From Mangifera indica (lineage: Eukaryota > Streptophyta > Magnoliopsida > Sapindales > Anacardiaceae): 64,000 nucleotides of DNA. The notes below the pieces were generated by a model, which saw only the letters and a list, made by a program, of their open reading frames with translations, searched no databases and had not been told where the DNA came from. Positions within the stretch are counted from its first letter, which is position 1. Each line of letters begins with the position of its first letter. Position numbers and translations under genes: made by a program. Positions 63,753 to 64,000 of this stretch are shown in pieces. The stretch is taken from contig NC_058149.1 in the NCBI RefSeq assembly GCF_011075055.1, forward strand, positions 11,290,449 through 11,354,448, in the 5' to 3' direction.

Positions 63753-64000
63753 CTACACCGAATTTAAGAGATTCAGATTGAGAAGCAATGACATCAAAAA
63801 AGAATTTATCAAAGTTTCAAATAAACAAAATTGGGAGATAAAAAGGCAGGCAAGCAGTGTGGACAGTTGCAAACTTATATAATGGCCACAAAGCAAAGGT
63901 CTGCTGATACAAGTCTTCCTTTTCTCTTCAACATCACATGATGATAAAATTACATTAGTAGAAACTATTTAGAAGAACTTTCTACTCAATCATGTATAAC
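63753..64000 (-). other. Intron 1 of GCS, running off the window
   Basis: No coding segment in frame with the GCS exons is visible here, so the first coding exon and promoter lie to the right of the window. Confidence 0.7.

Overview
This is a window of nuclear DNA from a eudicot plant. The evidence is AT-rich intergenic sequence, short exons separated by GT-AG introns, Arabidopsis-type gene families throughout, plant fold-back elements and MITEs, and a Tnt1-like Ty1/copia retrotransposon. I cannot fix the species. The genes read as single-copy euchromatic genes with TE-filled gaps.

Left part (1-32.8 kb): an IQD calmodulin-binding scaffold gene (minus), a MATE transporter gene of the DTX51/ADP1 type (minus), a copia element of about 5.2 kb inserted on the minus strand, a small three-exon gene of unknown function (plus), and a complete nine-exon hexokinase gene of the membrane-anchored HXK1 type (plus). 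Middle part (33-52 kb): two fold-back elements, a two-exon HSL3-like LRR receptor kinase (minus), and a tandem segmental duplication. Each copy of the duplication carries an HIBADH-like dehydrogenase gene and an 80-residue gene with a doubled FFPTD[FY]F motif. The second copy also carries a broken 5' fragment of the receptor kinase. Right part (52-64 kb): a TIM17 gene and a mitochondrial-type SpoU rRNA methyltransferase gene sharing a 353-bp divergent promoter, a cytochrome b5-like gene with a MITE in its last intron, and the ceramide glucosyltransferase gene (minus), whose first exon lies beyond the window.

The IQD, MATE, HXK and HIBADH-like genes are in the same order as Arabidopsis AT4G29150-29140-29130-29120 as I remember that map. 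The SpoU and GCS genes match AT2G19870-19880, which sit next to HXK2. The window therefore seems to preserve in one piece an ancestral block that Arabidopsis has split between two duplicated segments.

The most unusual structures are a 5' LTR replaced by a perfect 101-bp inverted repeat, the duplication whose breakpoint overlaps the TIM17 stop codon with about 8 bp of microhomology, the loss of the targeting presequence from the second dehydrogenase copy, and the unrecognised FFPTD-motif gene pair. I found no tRNA, rRNA or CRISPR features and could not confirm any microRNA.
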